Below, in pieces: positions 7,364 through 14,768 of a stretch of 64,000 bases of DNA. Numbering within the stretch: the stretch's first letter is position 1; the number at the start of each line of letters is the position of its first letter. This DNA is from JAGXQV01 sp964451375 (GTDB lineage Bacteria; Pseudomonadota; Gammaproteobacteria; Burkholderiales; Sulfuricellaceae): the NCBI GenBank assembly GCA_964451375.1, contig CAYVIN010000009.1, positions 12,833-76,832 on the forward strand, written 5' to 3'. The position numbers were made by a program, and so were the translations under genes. A model generated the notes under the pieces. It did no database searches and was not told the DNA's origin. It saw only the letters and a program-made list of their open reading frames with translations.

Positions 7364-8857
7364 CTACTTCTTCCCCCCCATGATCGACCCCAGCACCCCG
7401 CGCAGTACCTGTCGCCCCAGTTCGCTGCCGATGGCGCGGGCGGCGCTTTTGGCCAGCGTCTCGAAGACCCCGGCGTTGTGCCGGCCGCCGCTGGATTTGC
7501 CGGCCATTTCGCCCAACATGCCGCCCCAGTCGAAACCGCCGCCGGAGGCGGCTTGCGGGGCATCATTGGTCGGCGTTGCGCCACCGGAACGGCCTTTGAG
7601 TTTTTCATAGGCGGATTCGCGATCCACGGCGTTTTCGTAGTGGCCGTAGACCAGCGAATTTTTGATGGCTTCCTGGCGCTCAGTCGGCGTCACCGGGCCT
7701 AGGCGGCTGCCTGGCGGGGCGACGAAGGCGCGTTCCACCGGCATCGGGCTGCCTTTTTCATCCAGAAACGAGACCAGCGCTTCGCCGACTTCGAGTTCGG
7801 TAATCGCGGTCGCGACATCCAGGCCGGGGCTGGCGCGGAAGGTTTCGGCGGCGGCGCGCACGGCTTTCTGGTCGCGCGGGGTGAAGGCGCGCAGGGCGTG
7901 CTGGACGCGGTTGCCGAGCTGGCCGAGGACGGCGTCGGGGATGTCGAGCGGGCTTTGGCTGACGAAATACACGCCGACGCCCTTGGAGCGGATCAGGCGC
8001 ACCACTTGTTCGATTTTTTCCTGAAGCGCGGCAGGGGCGTCGTTGAACAGCAGGTGGGCTTCGTCGAAAAAGAACACCAGCTTAGGCTTATCCGCGTCGC
8101 CGACTTCCGGGAGGTTTTCGAATAGCTCGGAGAGCAGCCACAACAGCAAGGTGGCGTAGACCTTGGGGGACAACATGAGTTTGTCGGCGGCGAGGATGTT
8201 GATGACGCCGTGGCCTTTTTCGTCGGTCTGCATCAGGTCGGCGAGGTCCAGCGCCGGTTCGCCGAAGAGCTTTTCGCCGCCCTGGCCTTCCAGTGCAATC
8301 AGGCCGCGCTGGATCGCGCCGATGCTGGCGGCGGAGATGTTGCCGTATTCGGTGGTGAATTCCTTGGCGTGGTCGCCGACGTGCTGGAGCATGGCGCGCA
8401 GGTCTTTGAGGTCGAGGAGCAGCAGGCCGTTGTCGTCGGCGATTTTGAAGACCAGCGCCAATACGCCTTCCTGGGTGTCGTTGAGGTTGAGCATTCGCGC
8501 CAGCAGCAGCGGCCCCATGTCGGAGATGGTGGCGCGCACCGGGTGTCCCTGCTCGCCAAATGTGTCCCAGAACATCACCGGGTTGGCGGCGTAGGCGAAA
8601 TCGTCGAGTTTCATTTGCTGAACCCGTGCGGCGATCTTGGGGTTTTCGCTGCCGGCGCGGCTGAGTCCCGCCAGGTCGCCCTTTACGTCGGCCATAAATA
8701 CCGGCACCCCGGCATGGCTGAATTGTTCGGCGAGGCGTTGCAGGGATACCGATTTGCCGGTGCCGGTCGCGCCGGCAATCAGGCCGTGGCGGTTGGCGAG
8801 GCGCGGCAACAAGTGGAGTGGCTTCTTGCCTTGGGCAACGAAGAGGGGTGCAGTCAT
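7364..8857 (-). CDS. HerA-like ATPase, DUF853 family (YjgR-like)
   Basis: A 497-residue FtsK/HerA-superfamily ATPase. Walker A GATGTGKS is at residues 29-36, Walker B with its acidic end in KLVFFFDEAHLLF, a sensor-like YFVSQSPLDIPDAVLGQLGNRVQHALRAFTPRDQKAV segment follows, and the C-terminus is a Gly/Ser-rich linker ending in SIMGGKK. These are the landmarks of DUF853 (E. coli YjgR, about 500 residues). The biological role of the family is unclear; HerA itself is a DNA-translocating hexamer. AAGGA lies 6 bases before the ATG. Its 3' end has been duplicated and degraded downstream. Confidence 0.93.
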   Translation of the reverse strand: MTAPLFVAQGKKPLHLLPRLANRHGLIAGATGTGKSVSLQRLAEQFSHAGVPVFMADVKGDLAGLSRAGSENPKIAARVQQMKLDDFAYAANPVMFWDTFGEQGHPVRATISDMGPLLLARMLNLNDTQEGVLALVFKIADDNGLLLLDLKDLRAMLQHVGDHAKEFTTEYGNISAASIGAIQRGLIALEGQGGEKLFGEPALDLADLMQTDEKGHGVINILAADKLMLSPKVYATLLLWLLSELFENLPEVGDADKPKLVFFFDEAHLLFNDAPAALQEKIEQVVRLIRSKGVGVYFVSQSPLDIPDAVLGQLGNRVQHALRAFTPRDQKAVRAAAETFRASPGLDVATAITELEVGEALVSFLDEKGSPMPVERAFVAPPGSRLGPVTPTERQEAIKNSLVYGHYENAVDRESAYEKLKGRSGGATPTNDAPQAASGGGFDWGGMLGEMAGKSSGGRHNAGVFETLAKSAARAIGSELGRQVLRGVLGSIMGGKK

Positions 8858-8921
8858 GGTGAGTCCTTATGTTGAAGATGGGGGAAATGGTAACATTACG
8901 TTTTTTCAATGTTTAGTTTTT

Positions 8922-8976
8922 AATGCTTAATGTTTAACCCGGCAATTCGGGAACCGGGCATTAAACATTAAGCATT
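8922..8976. repeat. AT-rich inverted repeat of the TTAAACATT family
   Basis: The 16-bp arms at 8922-8937 and 8961-8976 are perfect inverse complements, with a CCCGG/CCGGG inner stem (8938-8942 and 8954-8958). The word ATTAAACATT recurs at 8981-8990 and in other spacers at 21529-21560, 21762-21778 and, diverged, 35572-35588. It lies between the divergent HerA-like and yebC genes. Confidence 0.65.
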
Positions 8977-9006
8977 CAACATTAAACATTTCACTCAGAG
9001 GTAGTC

Positions 9007-9732
9007 ATGGCAGGTCATTCCAAGTGGGCCAATATCCAGCACCGTAAAGGGCGTCAGGACGCCAAGCGCGGCAAAATTTTCACCAAGCTGATCAAGGAAG
9101 TCACGGTCGCGGCCAAGCTCGGCGGCGGCGACCCCAATTTCAATCCGCGCCTGCGCGTCGCTATCGACAAGGCCAAGGAAGAGAACATGCCCGCCGAGAA
9201 TCTCGACCGCGCCATCAAGCGCGGCACCGGCGAACTGGAAGGGGTAAGTTATGAGGAAATCCGCTACGAAGGTTACGGCCCCGGCGGCGTACCGGTGATC
9301 GTCGATTGCCTGACCGACAACCGTGTGCGCACCGTGGCCGACGTGCGCCACGCTTTCTCGAAAAACGGCGGCAACATGGGCACCGAAGGCTCGGTGGCAT
9401 TCCTTTTCAAGCATTGCGGACAACTCCTGTTCGCCCCCGGTTCGGACGAGGACAAGATCATGGAAGCCGCCCTCGAAGCCGGTGCGGAGGACGTGTTGAC
9501 CAACGACGACGGCAGTATCGAGGTGATCACCGCACCCTATGAGTTCAGCAACGTCAAGGACGCGCTGGAAAAGGCCGGCCTCAAGGCGGAAATGGGTGAA
9601 GTGACCATGAAGCCCGGCAACGAAACCGAACTGGCCGGCGACGATGCGGTGAAGATGCAGAAAATGCTGGATGCGCTGGAAAGCCTGGACGACGTGCAGG
9701 ATGTGTATAGCGCGGCGGTATTCGACGAATAA
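9007..9732 (+). CDS. yebC: YebC/PmpR (TACO1) family regulatory protein
   Basis: A full-length 241-residue member of the YebC family, starting MAGHSKWANIQHRKGRQDAKRGKIFTKL and containing GGGDPNFNPRLRVAIDKAKEENMPAENLDRAIKRGTGE and EIRYEGYGPGGV. Members were described as transcriptional regulators and as ribosome-associated factors easing translation of proline stretches. In many bacteria yebC precedes ruvC; here it is followed by a terminator and a convergent gene, so it is monocistronic. An imperfect GAGGTAGTC site precedes the ATG. Confidence 0.97.
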   Translation: MAGHSKWANIQHRKGRQDAKRGKIFTKLIKEVTVAAKLGGGDPNFNPRLRVAIDKAKEENMPAENLDRAIKRGTGELEGVSYEEIRYEGYGPGGVPVIVDCLTDNRVRTVADVRHAFSKNGGNMGTEGSVAFLFKHCGQLLFAPGSDEDKIMEAALEAGAEDVLTNDDGSIEVITAPYEFSNVKDALEKAGLKAEMGEVTMKPGNETELAGDDAVKMQKMLDALESLDDVQDVYSAAVFDE

Positions 9733-9751
9733 GCGTCACTCTCGCCTGCAT

Positions 9752-9781
9752 AAAAAAAGCCCGCTTTGCCGGGCTTTTTTT
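9752..9781. terminator. Bidirectional intrinsic terminator between yebC and tcdA
   Basis: AAAAAAAGCCCG (9752-9763) pairs with CGGGCTTTTTTT (9770-9781) around a 6-base loop. A-tract and T-tract flank both sides, so it can end transcription from yebC (+) and from tcdA (-). Confidence 0.92.
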
Positions 9782-9795
9782 ATGTGCTGTGAACA

Positions 9796-10542
9796 CTATT
9801 CGGTTGGCGCGCTCTCGTCCAGCAAGCGCTGGATCACCGCGCCGGCCAGCATCAGGCCGAATAGCGGCGGCATGTAGCTGATGGTGCCGTTGACGGCGCG
9901 TGGTCTGCCGGGGCCGTCAACAGCCTGGGGGGGCAGGGGCGGGCGGCCCGGTTCGTCGGAAAATACGGTTAATACGCCCTTGCGGATGGCGTAGTGGCGC
10001 GCCAGCAGCTTGCGCATTTCGCGGGCTAGTGGACACATTTCGGTTTTGCTGAGGTCGGCGATTTTGATCCGGCTGGGGTCGAGGCGGTTGCCCGCGCCCA
10101 TGCTGGAAGCGACTTTCAGGCCGCGCTGAAGGCATTTCCCGACCAACGCGGCTTTCGAGGTCAGCGAGTCGATGGCGTCGATGACATAGTCACAATCGGC
10201 GGGCACGATGGCGTCGATGTTGTCGGCGGTGAGAAAAACCTGTTGGGCGTCAACGATGCAGGCGGGGTTGATGTCGGCGATGCGGGCTGCGACGATTTCC
10301 GTTTTGGCGTGGCCTACCGTGGAGAGCAGCGCGGGGAGTTGGCGGTTGATGTTGCTGGTCGCGACCTGGTCGTGATCAACCAGGGTGAGGCGTCCGATGC
10401 CGGCGCGCGCCAGGGCTTCGGTACACCACGAGCCGACCCCGCCCAATCCGGCGACAAACACGTGTTTGCCGGCCAGCGCGGCCACACCATCCGCGCCGAT
10501 GAGAATTTCGGTGCGGCTAAATTGCGCGGGAATTGGGATCAT
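9796..10542 (-). CDS. tcdA: tRNA threonylcarbamoyladenosine dehydratase (TcdA/CsdL)
   Basis: A 248-residue ThiF/E1-like protein. It shows the nucleotide-binding GLGGVGSWCTEALARAGIGRLTLVDHDQV, NINRQLPAL, DYVIDAIDSLTSKAALV and SSMGAGNRLDPSRIKIADLSKTEMCPLAREMRK, the order and spacing of TcdA (YgdL/CsdL). The enzyme uses ATP to cyclise tRNA t6A37 to ct6A. ATG at 10540-10542 gives the usual N-terminus with FSRTEILIGADGVAAL. It converges on yebC across a shared terminator. Confidence 0.95.
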   Translation of the reverse strand: MIPIPAQFSRTEILIGADGVAALAGKHVFVAGLGGVGSWCTEALARAGIGRLTLVDHDQVATSNINRQLPALLSTVGHAKTEIVAARIADINPACIVDAQQVFLTADNIDAIVPADCDYVIDAIDSLTSKAALVGKCLQRGLKVASSMGAGNRLDPSRIKIADLSKTEMCPLAREMRKLLARHYAIRKGVLTVFSDEPGRPPLPPQAVDGPGRPRAVNGTISYMPPLFGLMLAGAVIQRLLDESAPTE

Positions 10543-10590
10543 CAGGAATACGGGAAGGCCGGGAAGAAGGATTCCCGGCCTGGGGTAGGA

Positions 10591-11469
10591 TTATTTTTCG
10601 TAAACGCCACCGGCGACATGGGCCAAGGTGTCCTGGATGGCGTCGGGGGCATCGCTGATGGTCATGAACGCGCCCATGCCCAGCGACGGCCAGGCGAGGG
10701 CGATACGGTAACGCCCGTACATGGAGCCGGCTTTGTTGCCGATGACGTAAATTTCGTAGGGCAATGCGGCGATGTGGTCGGGGCCGGTTTTGTTGACCCA
10801 CCAGCCTTCACCGGTTTTCGGGTCGTTCATGGCGACGCCGAATACCGCGATTTTTTTGTCGGCCATGATGACTTCGTAAACCTTGGCAGTGTTGTTCGTG
10901 CCTTTGGCGAGGTTGTCCTGGATGGTTTTCACGGCGGCTTCAAAGCTGGCGTGGGTTTTCAACTCGTTTTTGTCGGCGTCGAAACGTTCCATGCCGAACA
11001 TGTAGCGGTAGCCGGGCAGGTCGTCCGCCGCGACATCGCCGCCAAACCCCTTGCCTGCGCCGAGCGCCTTGGCGAGTTTGCCTTGTACCGCTTTTACGGC
11101 GTTTTCCGCGCCGCCGAACTGTTTGCGGAAATAGGCGCGATACCAGTAGTCGGGGTTCATGTAGGAGACGCTGCCGTCGGCTTTGACGCCGACGCGGATG
11201 CCTGCGCCGACGATGGTTTGGCCGCCGGCGGCCTTGATGGCTTCGAGGATGCCCTTGTCGGTGACGACCAGGGAGCCGTAGCCGGTCAGGCCTTTCGGCA
11301 TATGCTGGCCGATGACTTCAAAGCCTTCCGCCTGAAGTTTTTTTTCAACCACACCCATGGTGGCCTTGAGATCGGCGCCGGCAACTTTGTCGCCGGCGAG
11401 GTAAGGGGCGACCGCAAATGCCAGTGGGGCCCAGAGGAATGCGAAAATTGCGATTAACAGCTTTTTCAT
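10591..11469 (-). CDS. Secreted DUF302-like protein of unknown function
   Basis: A 292-residue protein with a signal peptide (MKKLLIAIFAFLWAPLAFA) and ATG at 11467-11469 preceded by GGAGA; an in-frame upstream extension lacks a signal. The C-terminal half (YEVIMADKKIAVFGVAMNDP...ALPYEIYVIG...FMTISDAPDAIQDTLAHVA) resembles DUF302 proteins, and the N-terminal half (VEKKLQAEGFEVIGQHMPKGLTGYGSLVVT) has a similar alternation, so it may be a two-unit variant. It follows the FadL-type porin gene on the same strand across a terminator-like hairpin. Two further DUF302 genes occur at 35.6-37.1 kb. Resemblance is moderate and should be checked by profile search. Confidence 0.6.
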   Translation of the reverse strand: MKKLLIAIFAFLWAPLAFAVAPYLAGDKVAGADLKATMGVVEKKLQAEGFEVIGQHMPKGLTGYGSLVVTDKGILEAIKAAGGQTIVGAGIRVGVKADGSVSYMNPDYWYRAYFRKQFGGAENAVKAVQGKLAKALGAGKGFGGDVAADDLPGYRYMFGMERFDADKNELKTHASFEAAVKTIQDNLAKGTNNTAKVYEVIMADKKIAVFGVAMNDPKTGEGWWVNKTGPDHIAALPYEIYVIGNKAGSMYGRYRIALAWPSLGMGAFMTISDAPDAIQDTLAHVAGGVYEK

Positions 11470-11490
11470 GTTGTTGTCTCCAGAAATAAA

Positions 11491-11516
11491 CAGGGCTGAA
11501 ACCAAGTTCAGCCCTG
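11491..11516 (-). terminator. Hairpin after the FadL-type porin gene
   Basis: CAGGGCTGAA (11491-11500) pairs perfectly with TTCAGCCCTG (11507-11516). Read on the minus strand it is followed by TTTATTT, a weak T-run, so it may terminate or attenuate transcription between the porin gene and the DUF302-like gene. Confidence 0.6.
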
Positions 11517-11544
11517 TCGAAACGATTATGCAGTCAGCCCTTTT

Positions 11545-12969
11545 TTAGAAACGGTGGCTATACAGCAGTTGCACACTGGTTTGGGCATGTGTCGAAGTGA
11601 CGCCGGAACCGGAGTTCTGGCTGACTTCCGGTGCGTAGGTCAGCGAGCCGTCGAAACTCGACACCTTGTTGAACGCGTAGCCCGCGCCGACCGTCACATG
11701 ATCCTTGACGATAGCGGGGAACAGCGCGTTCAGGTAGCTGTCGGGAATCGGGTTGTTGGCAACGTTGACGCCGCCGCGCAAAGTGAACTGCGGGTTGACC
11801 TTGTAGGATGCGCCGAGCATGAAGACATCCTGATCCTTCCAGTTCTGGAACAGGGTGGCGTTCAACTGGGTGCCGCCGAAGCCGGCTGCCATGCCGCTTT
11901 GGGCGGTGTCGGCGTTGAATGTCATGGTCATGTTTTTCATGACTTTTTCCCAGCCGATACGTTTGTAGTCAGCAGCGATCAGGAGGGCGTCGGTAGCCTG
12001 GAAGGCGATGCCAAAGCCATAGGTTTCCGGCCATTGGAAGTCGCGCACACTGATTTTGCCGACTACCGGGATGGTCATGTTCGCGCCGTTGGCCATGTTG
12101 ACATTGAAGCTGACGGTCGCGCCGCTGGCTTCGAGGTCGCTAAGGCTGGTCTTGCTGTGGTAGGTCGCACCGAAGGTCAGCTTGGGATTAACCTTGTACA
12201 CCATCCCCAGTTTGCCGGCGTAACCGGTGGCGTGGGCCTTGCCGGTGAAGTCGTTGTTGTTGGAGAAGTCAAAGAAGCCCCAACCGACCGGGTTGGCCAT
12301 GTTGAGCATACCCGCCTGCATCATGCCGCCGAATGCCTGAACCATGCTGCCGGAAACCGTGCCGCCGGAGTTGCTTGCCCTGGGGTTCATGGTCTTGGGC
12401 ATCATGTCCATGAATTGACCGCCGCCCATAGCCATTTGCAGATCCATGCCGGCCCACACGAAATCAACCGAACCACCGATGGTGAGGTCGGGGTTGACCG
12501 TGTAGCTCAACGGAATCAGTGCGCGGCCCACGCCCACTTCGGAGCGGGTAGCGCGACCGGAACCGGCGCTCATCAGGCTGTTGGCGCCGTATTCGGTGCC
12601 CATGCCGCCTTGCGCGAAAACGCCGATGCCGTAGGACATCGCCCCCTGCTTTTTGACGTAGCCGACAGCGGGCATGTAATAAGCGTCACCACCCGATTTC
12701 GCGTCGGGCATACCGTTCATCTTGGCCTTCACGTCCGGCCCCAACATGCCGACCGCGACATCCAGACGCGAGCCGTCGCCCATCAAACCCAGCGTGGCCG
12801 GGTTGTTCATCATCGCGGCAGTGCCGTTGTCGTAAGCGTAGGAAGCGCCACCCATGCCGGTGGCAACCGGGCCATACCCTTCCATGTTCATACCATTGGT
12901 GGCCAGGGCCAGTCCAGGTGCTACCAGGCCGGCAACCGCCAGCGCGCCAAACAGGGATTTCAATTTCAT
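11545..12969 (-). CDS. Outer-membrane transport protein, OmpP1/FadL/TodX family
   Basis: A 474-residue outer-membrane beta-barrel. Signal peptide MKLKSLFGALAVAGLVAPGLALA precedes TNGMNMEGYGPVATGMGGASYAYDNGTAAMMNNPA, the FadL-type N-terminus in which N-P-x-x-hatch sequences plug the barrel. Later segments such as TFGATYHSKTSLSDLEASGA, QWPETYGFGIAF and the terminal LLYSHRF (aromatic last residue) fit a barrel. It is unusually rich in Met and Gly (GQFMDMMPKTMNPRAS). FadL proteins import hydrophobic compounds; in sulfur oxidisers, uptake of sulfur species has been proposed but is not shown. GGAGGAG lies 7 bases before the ATG. Confidence 0.92.
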   Translation of the reverse strand: MKLKSLFGALAVAGLVAPGLALATNGMNMEGYGPVATGMGGASYAYDNGTAAMMNNPATLGLMGDGSRLDVAVGMLGPDVKAKMNGMPDAKSGGDAYYMPAVGYVKKQGAMSYGIGVFAQGGMGTEYGANSLMSAGSGRATRSEVGVGRALIPLSYTVNPDLTIGGSVDFVWAGMDLQMAMGGGQFMDMMPKTMNPRASNSGGTVSGSMVQAFGGMMQAGMLNMANPVGWGFFDFSNNNDFTGKAHATGYAGKLGMVYKVNPKLTFGATYHSKTSLSDLEASGATVSFNVNMANGANMTIPVVGKISVRDFQWPETYGFGIAFQATDALLIAADYKRIGWEKVMKNMTMTFNADTAQSGMAAGFGGTQLNATLFQNWKDQDVFMLGASYKVNPQFTLRGGVNVANNPIPDSYLNALFPAIVKDHVTVGAGYAFNKVSSFDGSLTYAPEVSQNSGSGVTSTHAQTSVQLLYSHRF

Positions 12970-13246
12970 TTTCGTACTCCTCCGCAAAATAAGGTGTTCA
13001 TTCATGCTTGCATCAAGACAAACTACCGATACACCCCGAAAATGTGACATGAATTCAATGCAAGAGCAAGAAAAATTGCGGATTGTTGATGTCTGTTTGG
13101 GGAGGGCGGGAACGGTGCGGCTGGAGCGCCCAAGTTCAAGGTTTTGTAATAAAAAAGCTTTCCATTTAGGATGATACGATCCTTTTATGTTTTTGGTCTG
13201 TTGTTATTTTGCACATTTTCTGCGGGAGTGGGCGTTCGGAAACAAA

Positions 13247-13270
13247 AAAGGCAGCCCGCAGGCTGCCTTT
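13247..13270 (-). terminator. Intrinsic terminator of the rhd-tusA-dsrE2 operon
   Basis: AAAGGCAGCC (13247-13256) pairs with GGCTGCCTTT (13261-13270) around a 4-base loop. On the minus strand the stem is followed by TTTTTTGTTT. It lies 23 bases beyond the dsrE2 stop. The remaining spacer 12970-13246 contains no visible gene. Confidence 0.9.
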
Positions 13271-13293
13271 CAAGAATTCAAGCTTCTACCGTA

Positions 13294-13800
13294 TCAGATG
13301 TACATGCAGATATCGGATTCACCGGCAAAGTCGAAGAACATCGCTGCGCCGGCAAACTCCATGCCATCGACGAAGTCGCTGTGCTGGAAGCCGAACAGTT
13401 CTACGGTCATCTGGCAGGCGATGAATTTTACTTCCGCTTCCTGACAGAGTTCGCGCAGTTCCGCAATGGTGGCAACGCCGTTGTTCTTAATGGTCTGCTT
13501 CATCAGCGCGGTCGCCAACGATTCGAATCCGGGCACGTTGGCCTGAATGACGTTGGGGATGTTCCAGTTGATGTCGCGGAACCACTTCGGGCCGAACGGC
13601 ATCTTCATCGGCATACCAGGGTTGCCCAGAGGACTGACCTTAAGGCCGCTCAGATCCTTGCGCACCAACTGAAGTCCGTAGAAGGTAAAGAAAACCTGAA
13701 CTTCATAGCCCAGCGCCGCAGCGGTGGAAGCCAGGATGTACGGGGGGTAAGCCCAATCGAGCGTGCCCTTGGTGGCGATAATCGCGAGTTTTTTGCTCAT
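13294..13800 (-). CDS. dsrE2: DsrE2-type sulfur carrier protein (DsrE/DsrF-like)
   Basis: A 168-residue DsrE-family protein starting MSKKLAIIATKGTLDWAYPPYILASTAAALGYEVQVFFTFYGL, the DsrE2 N-terminus, with cysteines at positions 119, 129 and 165. Cys129 (KFIACQMTVELFGF) is in the place of the reactive cysteine of DsrE-like proteins. The start is set by GGAGGAAACG 1 base before ATG; a longer in-frame reading adds only MNFNLSPEET. With tusA and a rhodanese gene upstream it forms the rhd-tusA-dsrE2 arrangement known from sulfur oxidisers, where these proteins pass sulfane sulfur in the cytoplasm toward oxidation. Confidence 0.92.
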   Translation of the reverse strand: MSKKLAIIATKGTLDWAYPPYILASTAAALGYEVQVFFTFYGLQLVRKDLSGLKVSPLGNPGMPMKMPFGPKWFRDINWNIPNVIQANVPGFESLATALMKQTIKNNGVATIAELRELCQEAEVKFIACQMTVELFGFQHSDFVDGMEFAGAAMFFDFAGESDICMYI

Positions 13801-13865
13801 CGTTTCCTCCGGGGATAAATTGAAATTCAACCAGCTGTATTTTTTTGATTACGGTAGTTGCTGGA

Positions 13866-14093
13866 TTACTTCTTCTTGAGGAAGAACATGAATTCGCCGC
13901 CCGCTTCAGCGGAGGAAAGCAGTTCGTTGCCGGTCTGCTTGGCGAAGGCTTGCATGTCCTTGACGGAACCGGGGTCGGTGGCGATTACCTTGAGCACCTG
14001 ACCGGCGGTGAGTTCAGCCAGGGTCTTCTTGGTGCGCAGAATCGGCAGGGGGCAGTTCAAACCACGGGCATCCAGTTCTTTGTCGAAATTCAT
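13866..14093 (-). CDS. tusA: Sulfurtransferase TusA
   Basis: Seventy-five residues with the TusA signature CPLPILRTKK: Cys14 in LNCPLPILR is the persulfide carrier. ELDARGLNCP and VLKVIATDPGSVKDMQAFAKQTGNELL complete the family pattern. TusA moves sulfane sulfur between rhodaneses and acceptors such as DsrE proteins. It lies between the rhodanese gene (120 bases upstream) and dsrE2 (65 bases downstream), all on the minus strand. GGAGCC precedes the ATG. Confidence 0.96.
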   Translation of the reverse strand: MNFDKELDARGLNCPLPILRTKKTLAELTAGQVLKVIATDPGSVKDMQAFAKQTGNELLSSAEAGGEFMFFLKKK

Positions 14094-14213
14094 TTCGCAG
14101 GCTCCTTGTTAGGGTAAAGGTGGGTTAAAAATTAGCGTTTATAATACAGACCACCCGAGATTGCAACCGGCTATCCGGGGAAATCCCGGAATTGCCGCCT
14201 GCATCCCGGAAAG

Positions 14214-14552
14214 TTACGCGGCCTTTCCGAGCGCCAGCCCGGATTGTACCCAGGCCATGATGCCGCCTTGCAGGTTGTAACATTGTTTATGGCCTTGGGC
14301 GGCCATGAATGCACAGGCCTGTGCGGAACGTGCGCCGGTGCGGCAGTAATAAATCTGGGGGGCGTTGCGATCCAGTTCGGTGGCCTTGAGGGGCAGCAAA
14401 TGCAGCGGGATATGGCGCGCGCCGCCGATCATGCCGTAAGCCACTTCACCTTCGCTACGCACATCGATCAGGTTGATTTCGCCATTTTCCAGGAGTTTCA
14501 TCAGGCCGCCGGCGTCGATTTCGGCGAATCCGTACATATTCGGGTTAAACAT
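14214..14552 (-). CDS. Single-domain rhodanese (sulfurtransferase)
   Basis: A 112-residue rhodanese domain. The active-site loop is CRTGARS with Cys70; INLIDVRSEGEVAYGMIGGARHIPLHLL and NLQGGIMAWVQSGL are standard flanking elements. It has no signal peptide, so it should act in the cytoplasm. As the first gene of the rhd-tusA-dsrE2 set it is the likely sulfur donor that loads TusA. Confidence 0.95.
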   Translation of the reverse strand: MFNPNMYGFAEIDAGGLMKLLENGEINLIDVRSEGEVAYGMIGGARHIPLHLLPLKATELDRNAPQIYYCRTGARSAQACAFMAAQGHKQCYNLQGGIMAWVQSGLALGKAA

Positions 14553-14768
14553 CGGTTTTCCTTGGGAAGCGCGGGTAAAAACATCAGGTTTTTCTAATAT
14601 ACCTAAAATTTTTCGATGCCGTAATTACTATTGTTTATGCTGGCATACCCGATATTTATGCACATTTTCGTGCATAAAATTGTTTCCCCGGCGTTTTGCT
14701 AATAAACTGTCTGTGTCGCTAGGTTATTTTTGGTTTTTCCTCCCCCCGAAACAACGCCCTTACACCAG

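Noticed and set aside
11554..13047. 497-codon plus-strand frame opposite the FadL-type gene
   Set aside because: Composition is the reverse-complement pattern of the porin, which has a signal peptide and ribosome site.
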